This document shows positions 1 through 7,042 of a stretch of 19,182 nucleotides of DNA, one piece after another (within the stretch, counting starts at the first letter, position 1; the number at the start of each line of letters is the position of its first letter). Location of the stretch: assembly GCA_905193725.1 (NCBI GenBank), contig CAJJPW010000017.1, positions 1-19,182 on the forward strand, in the 5' to 3' direction. The notes under the pieces are model-generated. The model was not told the origin of the DNA. It saw only the letters and a list, made by a program, of their open reading frames with translations, and made no database searches. The stretch is from an uncultured Eubacteriales bacterium. GTDB lineage: Bacteria; Bacillota; Clostridia; Christensenellales; Christensenellaceae. The translations under genes and the position numbers were made by a program.

Positions 1-36
1 GCGGAGGGAAAGGTAAAAACGATAAAAAGGGCATGA
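1..36 (+). CDS. Possible 3' end of an upstream gene (partial)
   Basis: Frame 1 from the left edge reads eleven residues (AEGKVKTIKRA) to a TGA at 34-36, and a strong rho-independent terminator follows 22 bases later. That is the arrangement expected for the tail of a gene lying mostly outside the window. Eleven residues give no family information. Frame 3 is also open across the terminator and is a less likely reading. Confidence 0.25.
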   Translation, partial: AEGKVKTIKRA

Positions 37-58
37 GCAGCAAATGCAGTGAATATAT

Positions 59-91
59 GGAAAGTCAAAGGGTTTGGCTTTCCTTTTTTTT
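59..91 (+). terminator. Rho-independent terminator ahead of the dnaD-like gene
   Basis: GGAAAGTCAAA (59-69) pairs with TTTGGCTTTCC (73-83), giving an 11-bp stem with one G-U pair around a GGG loop. Eight T residues (84-91) follow. It should end transcription from the gene to the left and insulate the dnaD-like unit. Confidence 0.88.
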
Positions 92-98
92 GCGAAAA

Positions 99-107
99 TG
101 ATATGAT
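99..107 (+). promoter_or_regulatory. Candidate extended -10 promoter for the dnaD-like gene
   Basis: TGA followed by TATGAT (99-107) fits an extended -10 element about 30 bases before the GTG start. No good -35 box lies 17 bases upstream, because that position falls in the arm and T-run of the preceding terminator. An extended -10 could work without one. The call rests on one hexamer only. Confidence 0.4.
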
Positions 108-137
108 AGGGTATATGGGCGAAAGAGGGAAAATAGC

Positions 138-1577
138 GTGAAGTTTTTGAATACCGGGTATCATTCCATTGTATTATCGGACTATTTGATCATAGATTAT
201 TTGATGAAAATGCCGGCAGAACAGGTGAAGGCGTTTATATATTTGAAAACTCTGGCGGAACAGGGCACGGATCGGGAGATCGAGGACATCGCAAAGGACT
301 TAGGTCTGGAATTGCCCCAACTGGTGGGGATGCTGGACGATTTGATCCAAAAAAAACTGTTGGTGCGCAAAAAAGACGGTTCTTACCAATTGTGTGACCC
401 AGCGCCTAAGGCTCCGCCAGCCCATCTGCCCTATGAAAATTCCACAGTATACGCGGATCGGGAGTTCAATAAGATTTTGCAGGTGCTGTTTGGCGGAAGA
501 ACACTGACCCTTGAAGAATACCAGACCATTTACGATTTAATCGATGTGTTTCATTTGCCAAAAGAGGTAGTGATTGTGCTCATCGAGCACTGCATTAAGG
601 TCAACAGCAAGGGCACGCGGGTATCCATGCAGTACATTAAAAAGGCGGCAGTGGACTGGGCAGAAAAGGGCATAGACACCATCGATAAGGCCGAAATGGA
701 AATGGCCCGCCACGAGATGCTCACCAGCAACGTGATGAAGGTGCTAAAGGCCCTCTCCATCTATCGGCTGCCCACCAAAGCGGAATTTGAGCTATACAAG
801 AAGTGGACAAAGACTTGGGGGTTTACCCTGGACGGGATCATGATGGCCATGAAGCAGACGTCCAAAGCCAGAGAGCCCAGCATGAAGTATTTAGATTCTA
901 TTTTAAAGAACCTGTATGAGCAGAACAAAATCACAGCAGGCGCTATCGATGGGCACTTTGAAAGACAGGAGGACATGGATCGCCCCATTAAACGGGTGCT
1001 AGAGCGACTTTCCTATGTATCGCTAAAAGTGTCTCCCGAGCACAGAAGTCAGTATTTAGCGTGGGTCAAGCTGGGCTTTGGCCAAGAGGAGATTCTCTAT
1101 GCCTGCTCACTGGCCATCCTCAATGGGAAAAAATCCTTTGGCTACGTGAACAAAATACTGGAAAACTGGGCGGCGCATCACAAATACACGCTGAAGGACA
1201 TCAAAGCCTGGGAGAAAGAGAAAAAGAAGCAAAAAGATTTGGCATGGCAAATGCTCACGGCCTTAGGCAGTCAGCGGCAGGTGAGTAACCTGGATGTGGA
1301 GCGGTATGAGAAGTTTTCTGGGGAGTACGGGTTTTCCCATGAGCTGATCCTGTTGGCGGCAGAAAAGAGCAGAGACGCCAAAAATCCAGCTCAGTATATG
1401 CATCGGATTTTAAAGAACTGGAAGCAGGATGGAATCACTACCTTAGAGCAGGCCCAAGAGACGTTCCAAAAGCGCTCGAACACAACAAAACAGGCTTTTG
1501 ACTATGACCAGAGAAGCTATGCCCCTGGCGAGCTCAATGAACTAGTAGACGATGTCTCAGAGGATATTGAAATGTAA
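138..1577 (+). CDS. DnaD-domain replication initiation protein with four tandem DnaD repeats
   Basis: Primosome-type protein expected to help load the replicative helicase, together with the helicase loader encoded next to it. The GTG start at 138 is preceded by AGAGGG, and the protein is 479 aa. Residues 1-85 look like the winged-helix N-terminal domain of DnaD/DnaB proteins. Four copies of the DnaD (DnaB_2-type) domain follow, at roughly 109-186, 196-269, 283-356 and 369-439. Each ends in a similar helix: MQYIKKAAVDW, MKYLDSILKNL, FGYVNKILENW, AQYMHRILKNW. In this family that C-terminal YxxxIxxxW-type helix contributes to DNA binding; in copy 2 the Trp is replaced by Leu. The tail (450-479) is acidic. 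Bacillus DnaD has one such domain and DnaB two, so four is high. The family is clear from the repeats; which replication system it serves is inferred from context. Confidence 0.85.
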   Translation: MKFLNTGYHSIVLSDYLIIDYLMKMPAEQVKAFIYLKTLAEQGTDREIEDIAKDLGLELPQLVGMLDDLIQKKLLVRKKDGSYQLCDPAPKAPPAHLPYENSTVYADREFNKILQVLFGGRTLTLEEYQTIYDLIDVFHLPKEVVIVLIEHCIKVNSKGTRVSMQYIKKAAVDWAEKGIDTIDKAEMEMARHEMLTSNVMKVLKALSIYRLPTKAEFELYKKWTKTWGFTLDGIMMAMKQTSKAREPSMKYLDSILKNLYEQNKITAGAIDGHFERQEDMDRPIKRVLERLSYVSLKVSPEHRSQYLAWVKLGFGQEEILYACSLAILNGKKSFGYVNKILENWAAHHKYTLKDIKAWEKEKKKQKDLAWQMLTALGSQRQVSNLDVERYEKFSGEYGFSHELILLAAEKSRDAKNPAQYMHRILKNWKQDGITTLEQAQETFQKRSNTTKQAFDYDQRSYAPGELNELVDDVSEDIEM

Positions 1578-1695
1578 CACACTAAGTGCCTGTTGGCAAG
1601 CAGCCCTTTGAGAGCGAGAGATAGATATGTGTTAGGAAGCTGGGCACAAGGATTCCCGGCAAAATGAGAACGAACAGACCACAAGGAGAACGGAT

Positions 1696-2697
1696 ATGCA
1701 AAAATCCTTCGAGGATATTTTGGCTCAATACGATTTACTCAAACAAAGACATATGTTGCAGGAGGAAAGGCGGCATCGGCAGCTGCTCTCCCTCTCTCCT
1801 AAATTGCGAGAACTGGAGGAGCAGAGGATTGACTGCAATTTGCAGTTGCTGGCCGCCGGCATTTATCCTACCCAAAATGCCGATAAGAGGGAAATTGAGG
1901 GCCAAATCCAGAAGCTGGCAGGGGAAATCCAGCAGGAGCGAAACCGATTGGAAGAGGAATACCCCTATGACCCCCAATATGTCTGCCCTGTCTGTGGGGA
2001 TACCGGCATGGTGATGGTACAGGGAGAAAAGCAGTTCTGCCAGTGCATGAAGGACAAAATCTACCAGCAGCTCTATGGGGGCAGGGATGTTTCCGGGCTC
2101 AAGGGGAGCTTTGAGGCGTTTGATGAGACGCTATTTTCCGATCTGCCGGTGAAAAATAAACCGATGTCTCAAAGACAACATACGTTGAAAGTAAAGCGGC
2201 TGTTTTTGAAGTTCGCACACAAATACCCGGAGGTAGCCAAACGGGATATTTTGCTCTATGGAAACGCAGGTTTGGGCAAGACGTTTTTGCTGGAAGCTCT
2301 GGCAAAGGAGCTGTTTGCACGGGAAAAAGACATACTGTTTTTATCCGCCTATAACCTATTTGACGTTTTTCACAGCCATCGAATGGGGGAACTGGAGTTG
2401 ATCTGGCCCATTTTTGAGGTGCCCATCCTGCTCATTGACGATCTGGGCACAGAGCCTATGACCAAAAACGTCACAGTGGAGTACCTTTTTCGGCTGCTCA
2501 ACGAGCGGCTTCTCCACCAAAAGACCACCATCATCGGCACGAATTTGACGCTAGATGGGCTAATGGAGCGGTATGGGGAGCGCATTTTGTCCAGGTTGGC
2601 GGAAAAGACCAGGGTGCATATTTTTCAGCTCTATGGGAAGGACATTCGCATGGTAAGAGGCTCTCTGTCAAAAGAACCGGAGGAGAGCGAGTCATAA
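1696..2697 (+). CDS. dnaI: DnaI/DnaC-type AAA+ replicative helicase loader
   Basis: ATPase that loads the replicative DnaB-type helicase at origins and restart sites. The start is ATG 1696 with AAGGAG about 8 bases upstream; 333 aa. Residues 1-90 are a charged, coiled-coil-like region expected to contact the helicase. A cysteine cluster follows (C97, C100, C115, C117), a likely zinc site as in DnaI-like loaders. The AAA+ core has Walker A GNAGLGKT (189-196), Walker B ILLIDD (244-249), a sensor-1-like TTIIGTN (277-283) and the RILSRL arginine segment (296-301). It lies 118 bp after the DnaD-repeat gene with no clear terminator between, so the two probably share a transcript, as expected for a DnaD-type adaptor and its loader. 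The family is secure; whether it is called dnaI or dnaC is a naming choice. Confidence 0.88.
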   Translation: MQKSFEDILAQYDLLKQRHMLQEERRHRQLLSLSPKLRELEEQRIDCNLQLLAAGIYPTQNADKREIEGQIQKLAGEIQQERNRLEEEYPYDPQYVCPVCGDTGMVMVQGEKQFCQCMKDKIYQQLYGGRDVSGLKGSFEAFDETLFSDLPVKNKPMSQRQHTLKVKRLFLKFAHKYPEVAKRDILLYGNAGLGKTFLLEALAKELFAREKDILFLSAYNLFDVFHSHRMGELELIWPIFEVPILLIDDLGTEPMTKNVTVEYLFRLLNERLLHQKTTIIGTNLTLDGLMERYGERILSRLAEKTRVHIFQLYGKDIRMVRGSLSKEPEESES

Positions 2698-2758
2698 ACA
2701 CTTGTAAGAGGCATGGGAAATACTAAAAACTTAGCCCCAAAGAAATACAAGAGCTATC

Positions 2759-2795
2759 AAAAGGGAGCTTCTCTAATGATGGGAGGTTCCTTTTT
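2759..2795 (+). terminator. Probable terminator after the helicase loader
   Basis: AAAAGGGA (2759-2766) pairs with TTCCTTTT (2787-2794), with one G-U pair. The stem continues after a mismatch as CTTCT with GGGAG, and a run of T follows. It lies about 60 bases after the loader stop codon. The remaining bases to 2861 show nothing I can name. Confidence 0.6.
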
Positions 2796-2861
2796 ACGTC
2801 TGATTTCGCAGGTTGAATCCAAATGCCAGAGTAGTAACCAGTACCCTCTGGCGCCTAAGAA

Positions 2862-2892
2862 TAAAAAAGCAGCGATTTTACACATTCGCTGC
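2862..2892 (-). terminator. Terminator of the ychF-to-pseudouridine-synthase unit
   Basis: Read on the minus strand, GCAGCGA and TCGCTGC (2886-2892 and 2869-2875) form a perfect 7-bp stem around a 10-base loop, followed by TTTTTTAT (complement of 2861-2868). It lies downstream of the leftward pseudouridine synthase gene and would end that unit. Confidence 0.75.
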
Positions 2893-2909
2893 ACATGATC
2901 AAATAAAAT

Positions 2910-2983
2910 GGAATCTCATTTGGAGAGCCAAACTCATGCCGACTTTGGAATTTTATTTGAAGGGCAGAACTCATGCCGGCTCT
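2910..2983. repeat. Two tandem imperfect 37-bp direct repeats
   Basis: Copies at 2910-2946 and 2947-2983 match at 29 of 37 positions by eye, including shared GGAAT, ATTTG and ACTCATGCCG blocks. The right copy overlaps the probable original stop codon of the frameshifted RluA-like gene (2971-2973), so the repeat may have arisen by duplication of that gene's 3' end. The period of 37 is not a multiple of three. An 11-bp inverted repeat (TCAAATAAAAT 2899-2909 with ATTTTATTTGA 2950-2960) brackets the left copy. Confidence 0.7.
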
Positions 2984-3890
2984 TCAAAAGGCAAGTAGGG
3001 AAAGACAATTTTATTGGTACGGAAATCCTTTTGATCTAAATACTCTAAAAAGTGGTTTTTGCCCGTCTCAAAGAGCAACCGATATCCCCAAAGGGCGGGG
3101 TAAAAATGGCCAGCTCCTTATTGCGCTTGGCATTTCCATACTGCTGATCCCCTAAAATGGGGTTGCCAATGTCCTGCATAAATACGTAAATTTGCCCTGC
3201 ATAGTCGGTAACAGGCTCGATTTGCACCAAGCTAAACCCATCGCCGGGTTTTACGACCTGATATCGCACGGCAGCATGCACACTGCCCCGCACCAATGAA
3301 GGATGTAGGCAAGCTTTGGTAGAGCCATTTTGCGGGGTGAGGTGGGCGGTAAGCTCGTCCTCTGGTGGACTGGGAGTGCCATCCACTAAAGCGTAATAGA
3401 ATTTGCGGATGCGGCGCTGGGCCAGTGCTTCACGGATGAAGCGGTAGACATCATCGTTTTTGGAGATAATCACCAATCCGCCAATGAGAGGATCCACAAA
3501 GTTGCAAAATAGCGGCATACATCCCGTGGCAGGGGAGTACTCCCCGCTCTCCCGCAGATATGCCTCACAGAGTGTCTGGATGGTGGGATTCTGGCCTTGC
3601 TGCTCATAGACAGAAATGCCCGGATGTTTATTGACGATAATCAAATTCTTATCCTCATAGATGATATCCAAAGTATGTTGATATTCTTCATAGGAAAAGG
3701 GCAGGTAGATTTCAATTAAATCGCCGCAGTACACAGGGCATATTTTCTTTTGCCGTTGACCATTTAGCCGCACCTCGCCTCTGCTGAGACATTTTTTGAT
3801 GACAGAGAGGGGCACGTCTCCAAGCATTTCAAAAATACATTCGTCTATTTTGCTGAGTCCTAAATCATCTGGTACGCTGAATTTAATCAT
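2971..3890 (-). CDS. Diverged RluA-family pseudouridine synthase, frameshifted near the C-terminus
   Basis: RNA pseudouridine synthase of the RluA family; the target base is unknown. The ATG is at 3888-3890 (minus) with a weak GAGG upstream. The uninterrupted frame gives 281 aa and stops at 3045. It has an S4-like RNA-binding segment (about 30-64), then the catalytic domain. The canonical HRLD motif reads NFVD here: the catalytic Asp (D133) remains but the His and Arg are lost. GGLVIISK and KFYYALVDG follow as in the family. After KELAIFTP the frame yields unrelated residues. One frame over, the minus strand reads LWGYRLLFETGKNHFLEYL and continues to FPYLPFEEPA and a TGA at 2971-2973, a convincing RluA-type C-terminus. 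One missing base in the G tract at about 3091-3100 restores it (TPALWGY). This is either a sequencing indel or a real truncation of about 40 residues. It is the last gene of the ychF unit. Confidence 0.75.
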
Positions 3891-3924
3891 GAAACCTCAT
3901 CATTCCTTGCACGAAATTTAGTGA

Positions 3925-3967
3925 GGGCCAAACCTTGGGATTTTTCCAAGACGGTTTAATAAGGCCC
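3925..3967. other. Long interrupted inverted repeat between the acetyltransferase and pseudouridine synthase genes
   Basis: GGGCC, AAACC and TTGG (3925-3938) pair with CCAA, GGTTT and GGCCC (3946-3967). This gives 14 paired bases with a 3-base and a 5-base bulge on one side and a 7-base loop. No T-run follows on either strand, so it is not a standard terminator. In the leftward transcript it would sit in the 85-base gap before the pseudouridine synthase gene, where it could stabilise RNA ends or mark a processing site. Confidence 0.5.
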
Positions 3968-3975
3968 TAAAAACA

Positions 3976-4425
3976 TCATTGGGGTAAAATATCCGCTGCC
4001 TTTTTGCAGTCGCCACAGTGGCTGGCAAACACCAGATTATCCTTGAGCAGCGCCATGGAAACCATGTGATCTGGCGTTTCACTCTGCCGCTCAAAGCCAA
4101 ATTTGGCAAATACCTGCTCTAAGTGTGCGGGGCATTCAATGGCCACTTGGTTGGCAAAGGTAAAGGCCTTGTAGAGAAGTAGGCGAATGAGAAGGTCGCC
4201 CACAGCCTGTCTGCGAAATGCCTCTTTTACACCGATTTTGTCGATGACAAAGCAGGAGCCATTGTGGTAAATCCTCCCCACAGCACAGGGGATTTCATCG
4301 TCAAATAGGACAAGATACATGGCGCCACTATCGTAAGCGTCGCCAGCTGAGCCAAAGATTTCTTTTTGAATGGATAGGGGCAAGGTGAGATCCTGATTGC
4401 CTGTAATCCATGTATTTGTGATCAT
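3976..4425 (-). CDS. GNAT-family N-acetyltransferase
   Basis: Predicted acetyl-CoA-dependent N-acetyltransferase of about 149 aa, the usual size of a single GNAT domain; substrate unknown. The start is at 4425 (minus) with AAGGGAG just upstream. The AYDSGAMYLVLFDDEIPCAVGRI stretch (about 30-52) gives the central strands, FVIDKIGV strand 4, and RRQAVGDLLIRLLL (71-84) the Q/RxxGxG/A acetyl-CoA loop and following helix, with Ala in place of the last Gly. KFGFERQSE (108-116) is the usual C-terminal strand. The tail ends in SHCGDCKKA, a two-cysteine motif outside the fold. It lies between a small membrane protein gene and the RluA-like gene in one leftward unit; genomic context does not reveal the substrate. 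Confidence 0.8.
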   Translation of the reverse strand: MITNTWITGNQDLTLPLSIQKEIFGSAGDAYDSGAMYLVLFDDEIPCAVGRIYHNGSCFVIDKIGVKEAFRRQAVGDLLIRLLLYKAFTFANQVAIECPAHLEQVFAKFGFERQSETPDHMVSMALLKDNLVFASHCGDCKKAADILPQ

Positions 4426-4452
4426 GTTAAGTCTCCCTTCTTCGTTTCACAC

Positions 4453-4665
4453 TTAGCAGTTGATACGATACTGCACGTCAAAGGCCGGATGAGTAACAGA
4501 GGGATCAGATGTGTCCGCGCAGGCGTGCAAGTTTGCCTCCGTGCGCCAGGCCAAAGCCCCTTTATGCTCCTGATCTAGATGATAGATGCGCACCACGGTA
4601 AAGAGGATAACAGCGAGCAAAATGACAATGATCACTACCCCCACAATGGTTTTCCACAACTTCAT
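4453..4665 (-). CDS. Small single-pass membrane protein of unknown function
   Basis: I do not recognise a family. The frame gives 70 residues from an ATG at 4663-4665 (minus), with a strong AAGGAG 8 bases upstream, which supports real translation. Residues 6-27 are a strongly hydrophobic helix after a short basic start (MKLWK), so the protein is probably anchored in the membrane. The rest, about 43 residues with two cysteines (one at the C-terminus), would lie outside by the positive-inside rule. It is packed between ychF (21 bp) and the GNAT gene (27 bp), so it is almost certainly co-transcribed. No lipobox is visible, and the helix could also act as an uncleaved signal. Confidence 0.65.
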   Translation of the reverse strand: MKLWKTIVGVVIIVILLAVILFTVVRIYHLDQEHKGALAWRTEANLHACADTSDPSVTHPAFDVQYRINC

Positions 4666-4686
4666 ATTCCGCTTCTCCTTTGCCTC

Positions 4687-5784
4687 TTATACATTAAATT
4701 TAAAGAGCACAATATCTCCATCCTGCATGACGTACTCTTTTCCCTCTTGGCGGACCAGGCCTTTCTCCTTGGCAGTCTGCATATCCCCCACTTCTTTTAG
4801 TGTGTCAAATGCGATGACTTCCGCCTTGATAAAGCCTCGCTCGAAGTCCGAGTGGATTTTTCCGGCAGCAGCAGGTGCCTTTGTGCCCTGCTTAATCGTC
4901 CAAGCCCGCACTTCCGGCTCGCCAGCTGTAAGATAGCTAATAAGGCCCAAAAGGGCATAGGATTTCTGGATGAGCAGATCTAAGCTGGAGCAGGGAAGTC
5001 CTAACTCCTCTAAGAACAGTTGCCGTTCCTCGTCCTCCAGTGTGGCCAGCTCCTCCTCTACTTTGGCACATACGACCATCACTTGGGACGCTTCTTTATC
5101 TGCCAATTCCATCAGTTGTTTCACCAGGGGAATCTCCTCCGGGGCTTTGCCGATGTCCGCCTCGGCGATATTTGCCGCATAGAGGATGGGCTTTGCTGTG
5201 AGCAAAAACAGATCGCGCAGTAGCTCTTTTTGCTCGTCCTCCAAGGGAATATTGCGAGCAGCGACACCCTTTTCCAGCTCGTCCAATACATAGTGGTAAG
5301 TATCCGCCTCAAAGGCGTATTTCTTATCTCCGGTTTTTTTCATCTTTTCGGATCTGGCCAGCCGTTTTTGTACAGTATCCATATCGGCAAAGATGAGCTC
5401 AAAGTTGATGGTCTCCACATCCCGAATGGGGTCTACGCTGCCATCCACATGGGTGATGTTGCTGTCCTCAAAGCAGCGAACCACGTGTACAATGGCATCT
5501 ACCTCCCGAATGTGAGAGAGAAATTTATTTCCCAGGCCTTCTCCCTTGCTGGCCCCTTTGACTAATCCTGCGATATCCACAAATTCGATGGTGGCAGGGG
5601 TATACTTTTGGGGATGATACATATCCCTCAGGTAATCCAGCCGTTTATCCGGTACAGAGACAATACCCACATTGGGCTCTATGGTACAAAAAGGATAGTT
5701 GGCGCTGGCAGCTCCTGCTTTGGTCAGCGCGTTAAATAGCGTACTCTTGCCCACATTGGGTAGTCCCACAACTCCTAATTTCAT
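4687..5784 (-). CDS. ychF: YchF/OLA1-type redox-responsive P-loop ATPase
   Basis: Conserved ribosome-associated nucleotidase of the Obg-HflX superfamily; YchF/OLA1 proteins hydrolyse ATP rather than GTP. I chose the start at 5782-5784 (minus), giving 365 aa beginning [14 protein letters not shown], because GAAGGGAAG precedes it and the family begins there; the frame is open 18 codons further but without support. G1 is GLPNVGKS (7-14), G3 [16 protein letters not shown], and G4 the family-type NIAEAD instead of NKxD, the basis of its altered nucleotide preference. A TGS-type C-terminal domain runs from about 280 to the end and closes with the conserved [12 protein letters not shown]. It is first in a leftward unit with a good promoter upstream, and the length is normal. 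Confidence 0.95.
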   Translation of the reverse strand: MKLGVVGLPNVGKSTLFNALTKAGAASANYPFCTIEPNVGIVSVPDKRLDYLRDMYHPQKYTPATIEFVDIAGLVKGASKGEGLGNKFLSHIREVDAIVHVVRCFEDSNITHVDGSVDPIRDVETINFELIFADMDTVQKRLARSEKMKKTGDKKYAFEADTYHYVLDELEKGVAARNIPLEDEQKELLRDLFLLTAKPILYAANIAEADIGKAPEEIPLVKQLMELADKEASQVMVVCAKVEEELATLEDEERQLFLEELGLPCSSLDLLIQKSYALLGLISYLTAGEPEVRAWTIKQGTKAPAAAGKIHSDFERGFIKAEVIAFDTLKEVGDMQTAKEKGLVRQEGKEYVMQDGDIVLFKFNV

Positions 5785-5843
5785 GTGAAAGCTTCCCTTC
5801 ATTTCGATAAAAATTTGCCATAACTGGCATGACTGCAAATAAT

Positions 5844-5872
5844 ATTATATACGAAAGTATCGGGTAAGACAA
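5844..5872 (-). promoter_or_regulatory. Promoter of the ychF unit
   Basis: On the minus strand TTGTCT (5867-5872) and TATAAT (5844-5849) are separated by 17 bases, a near-consensus vegetative promoter about 60 bases upstream of ychF. The stretch 5873-5984 between this and the uppP promoter shows nothing else I can identify. Confidence 0.8.
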
Positions 5873-5984
5873 GCAACTCAAAGTGCCTTCTCCTTGAGAA
5901 AAAGGGAAATGAGGTAAGTGGGCAGAGCCTTAATGCATGAACGCCTGCGCTTTCGAATATGATTTAAATATTAGATAGGTCAGG

Positions 5985-6014
5985 TTGTATGCCCTCTTGG
6001 GAATATGGTATAAT
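5985..6014 (+). promoter_or_regulatory. Promoter of uppP
   Basis: TTGTAT (5985-5990) and TATAAT (6009-6014) are 18 bases apart, and TGG directly before the -10 gives an extended -10 element. The uppP ribosome site AAGGAG is at 6038-6043, 13 bases before the ATG, somewhat far. Confidence 0.75.
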
Positions 6015-6056
6015 GCTAAAATAGGCAAAAAATAGTTAAGGAGTAATTAAGATACG

Positions 6057-6884
6057 ATGGAGTTTATTGAGATATTAAAAGCGATATTCTTTGGAATCGT
6101 GCAGGGCATTACCGAATGGCTCCCGATCAGCAGCACTGGCCATATGATTTTGCTGGACGAATTTATCAAGATGGACGTATCCAAGGAATTTATGGATCTT
6201 TTCTTGGTGGTCGTGCAGTTAGGATCCATCTTGGCAGTGGTGGTACTCTTCTTTCACAAGCTCAATCCCTTCTCGACCAAAAAGACGGTACAAGAGCGCA
6301 GAGATACCCTCTCCCTATGGGGAAAGGTGATAGTGGCGGCCATACCCGCAGGTATCATCGGACTGTTGTTCGGGGATGAAATCCAAGCTAGCTGCTACAA
6401 TTTCCCGGTGGTAGCTGTAGCGCTCATCGTATACGGCATTGCGTTTATCCTCATTGAGAATAAAAATAGAAATCGCCGGCCGTTGGTGAAAGACTTTAAC
6501 AAGCTCAACTACCGAGTGGCGCTAGTGATCGGCATCTTTCAAATTTTGGCGCTGATTCCCGGGACGTCTCGCTCTGGCTCCACCATATTAGGTGCGATTC
6601 TCATCGGATGCTCCAGGTATGTGGCGGCAGAATTCTCCTTCTTCCTGGCCATCCCCATGATGCTGGGAGCCAGTGGGCTGGAACTGATCAAAGCGGGCTT
6701 TGATTTTACCAGCTCAGAATGGGTGATCTTGATCGTCGGCATGGTAGTGGCCTTTGTGGTCTCACTTTTCGCCATCAAGTTCCTCATGAACTTTATCAAG
6801 AAGCATAACTTCAAGGTGTTTGGCTATTATCGAATTATATTGGGTGCGATTTTGCTCATATACTTTGTCTTTACGCTGATATAG
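6057..6884 (+). CDS. uppP: Undecaprenyl-diphosphate phosphatase (UppP/BacA family)
   Basis: Integral membrane phosphatase that converts undecaprenyl diphosphate to the monophosphate, recycling the lipid carrier of peptidoglycan and wall-polysaccharide synthesis; overproduction of this family raises bacitracin tolerance. 275 aa, normal length. The two signature segments are intact: GITEWLPISSTGH (about 17-29, with the conserved Glu20 and His29) and PGTSRSGST (168-176, with Arg172). Several hydrophobic helices span the protein, including a strong one at the C-terminus. It has its own promoter and terminator, so it is probably a single-gene unit. Its location beside polysaccharide export and wall genes fits its role. 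Confidence 0.95.
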   Translation: MEFIEILKAIFFGIVQGITEWLPISSTGHMILLDEFIKMDVSKEFMDLFLVVVQLGSILAVVVLFFHKLNPFSTKKTVQERRDTLSLWGKVIVAAIPAGIIGLLFGDEIQASCYNFPVVAVALIVYGIAFILIENKNRNRRPLVKDFNKLNYRVALVIGIFQILALIPGTSRSGSTILGAILIGCSRYVAAEFSFFLAIPMMLGASGLELIKAGFDFTSSEWVILIVGMVVAFVVSLFAIKFLMNFIKKHNFKVFGYYRIILGAILLIYFVFTLI

Positions 6885-6920
6885 AGCGGCGAAGAAAATG
6901 GAACATGAAGTTTAAAAAAT

Positions 6921-6958
6921 AAAAGCTGACGAAGACCACTTCTTCGCTGGCTTTTTTT
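6921..6958 (+). terminator. Terminator of uppP
   Basis: AAAGC, TGACGAAG and CTTCGCTGGCTTT (about 6922-6956) form a hairpin with one mismatch and two G-U pairs, followed by a run of seven T (6952-6958). The A-rich run on its left could also serve leftward transcripts. Confidence 0.75.
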
Positions 6959-6993
6959 ATGGATGTTTGGAGCAAGGAGTAAATAGTCTAGAC

Positions 6994-7033
6994 AAGAAAA
7001 AGTCGCCTTCCCCAAAGCCCCAGGGGAGGCGAC
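6994..7033 (-). terminator. Terminator of the tagGH-like unit
   Basis: GTCGCCT-CCCC on the plus strand (7002-7012) pairs with GGGGAGGCGAC (7023-7033), with one bulged T. On the minus strand TTTTTCTT follows the hairpin (complement of 6994-7001). It lies 10 bases past the tagH-like stop codon. Confidence 0.85.
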
Positions 7034-7042
7034 GCATAGCCA

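Noticed and set aside
1578-1695. Possible structured leader between the dnaD-like gene and the helicase loader (GTGCC ... GGCAC and TGCC-TGTT-GGCA).
   Set aside because: The pairing blocks are short, no terminator or known riboswitch motif is visible, and a chance fold is likely.
2713-2998. Two open frames of 61 residues each on the plus strand, and a 43-residue frame from ATG 2908 to about 3039.
   Set aside because: They cover a terminator, the 37-bp repeats, and the antisense of the restored RluA C-terminus. No ribosome site or family resemblance.
5785-5838. Eighteen-codon N-terminal extension of ychF.
   Set aside because: YchF proteins begin at [13 protein letters not shown]; the internal start has a good ribosome site and the extension reaches the expected transcription start.
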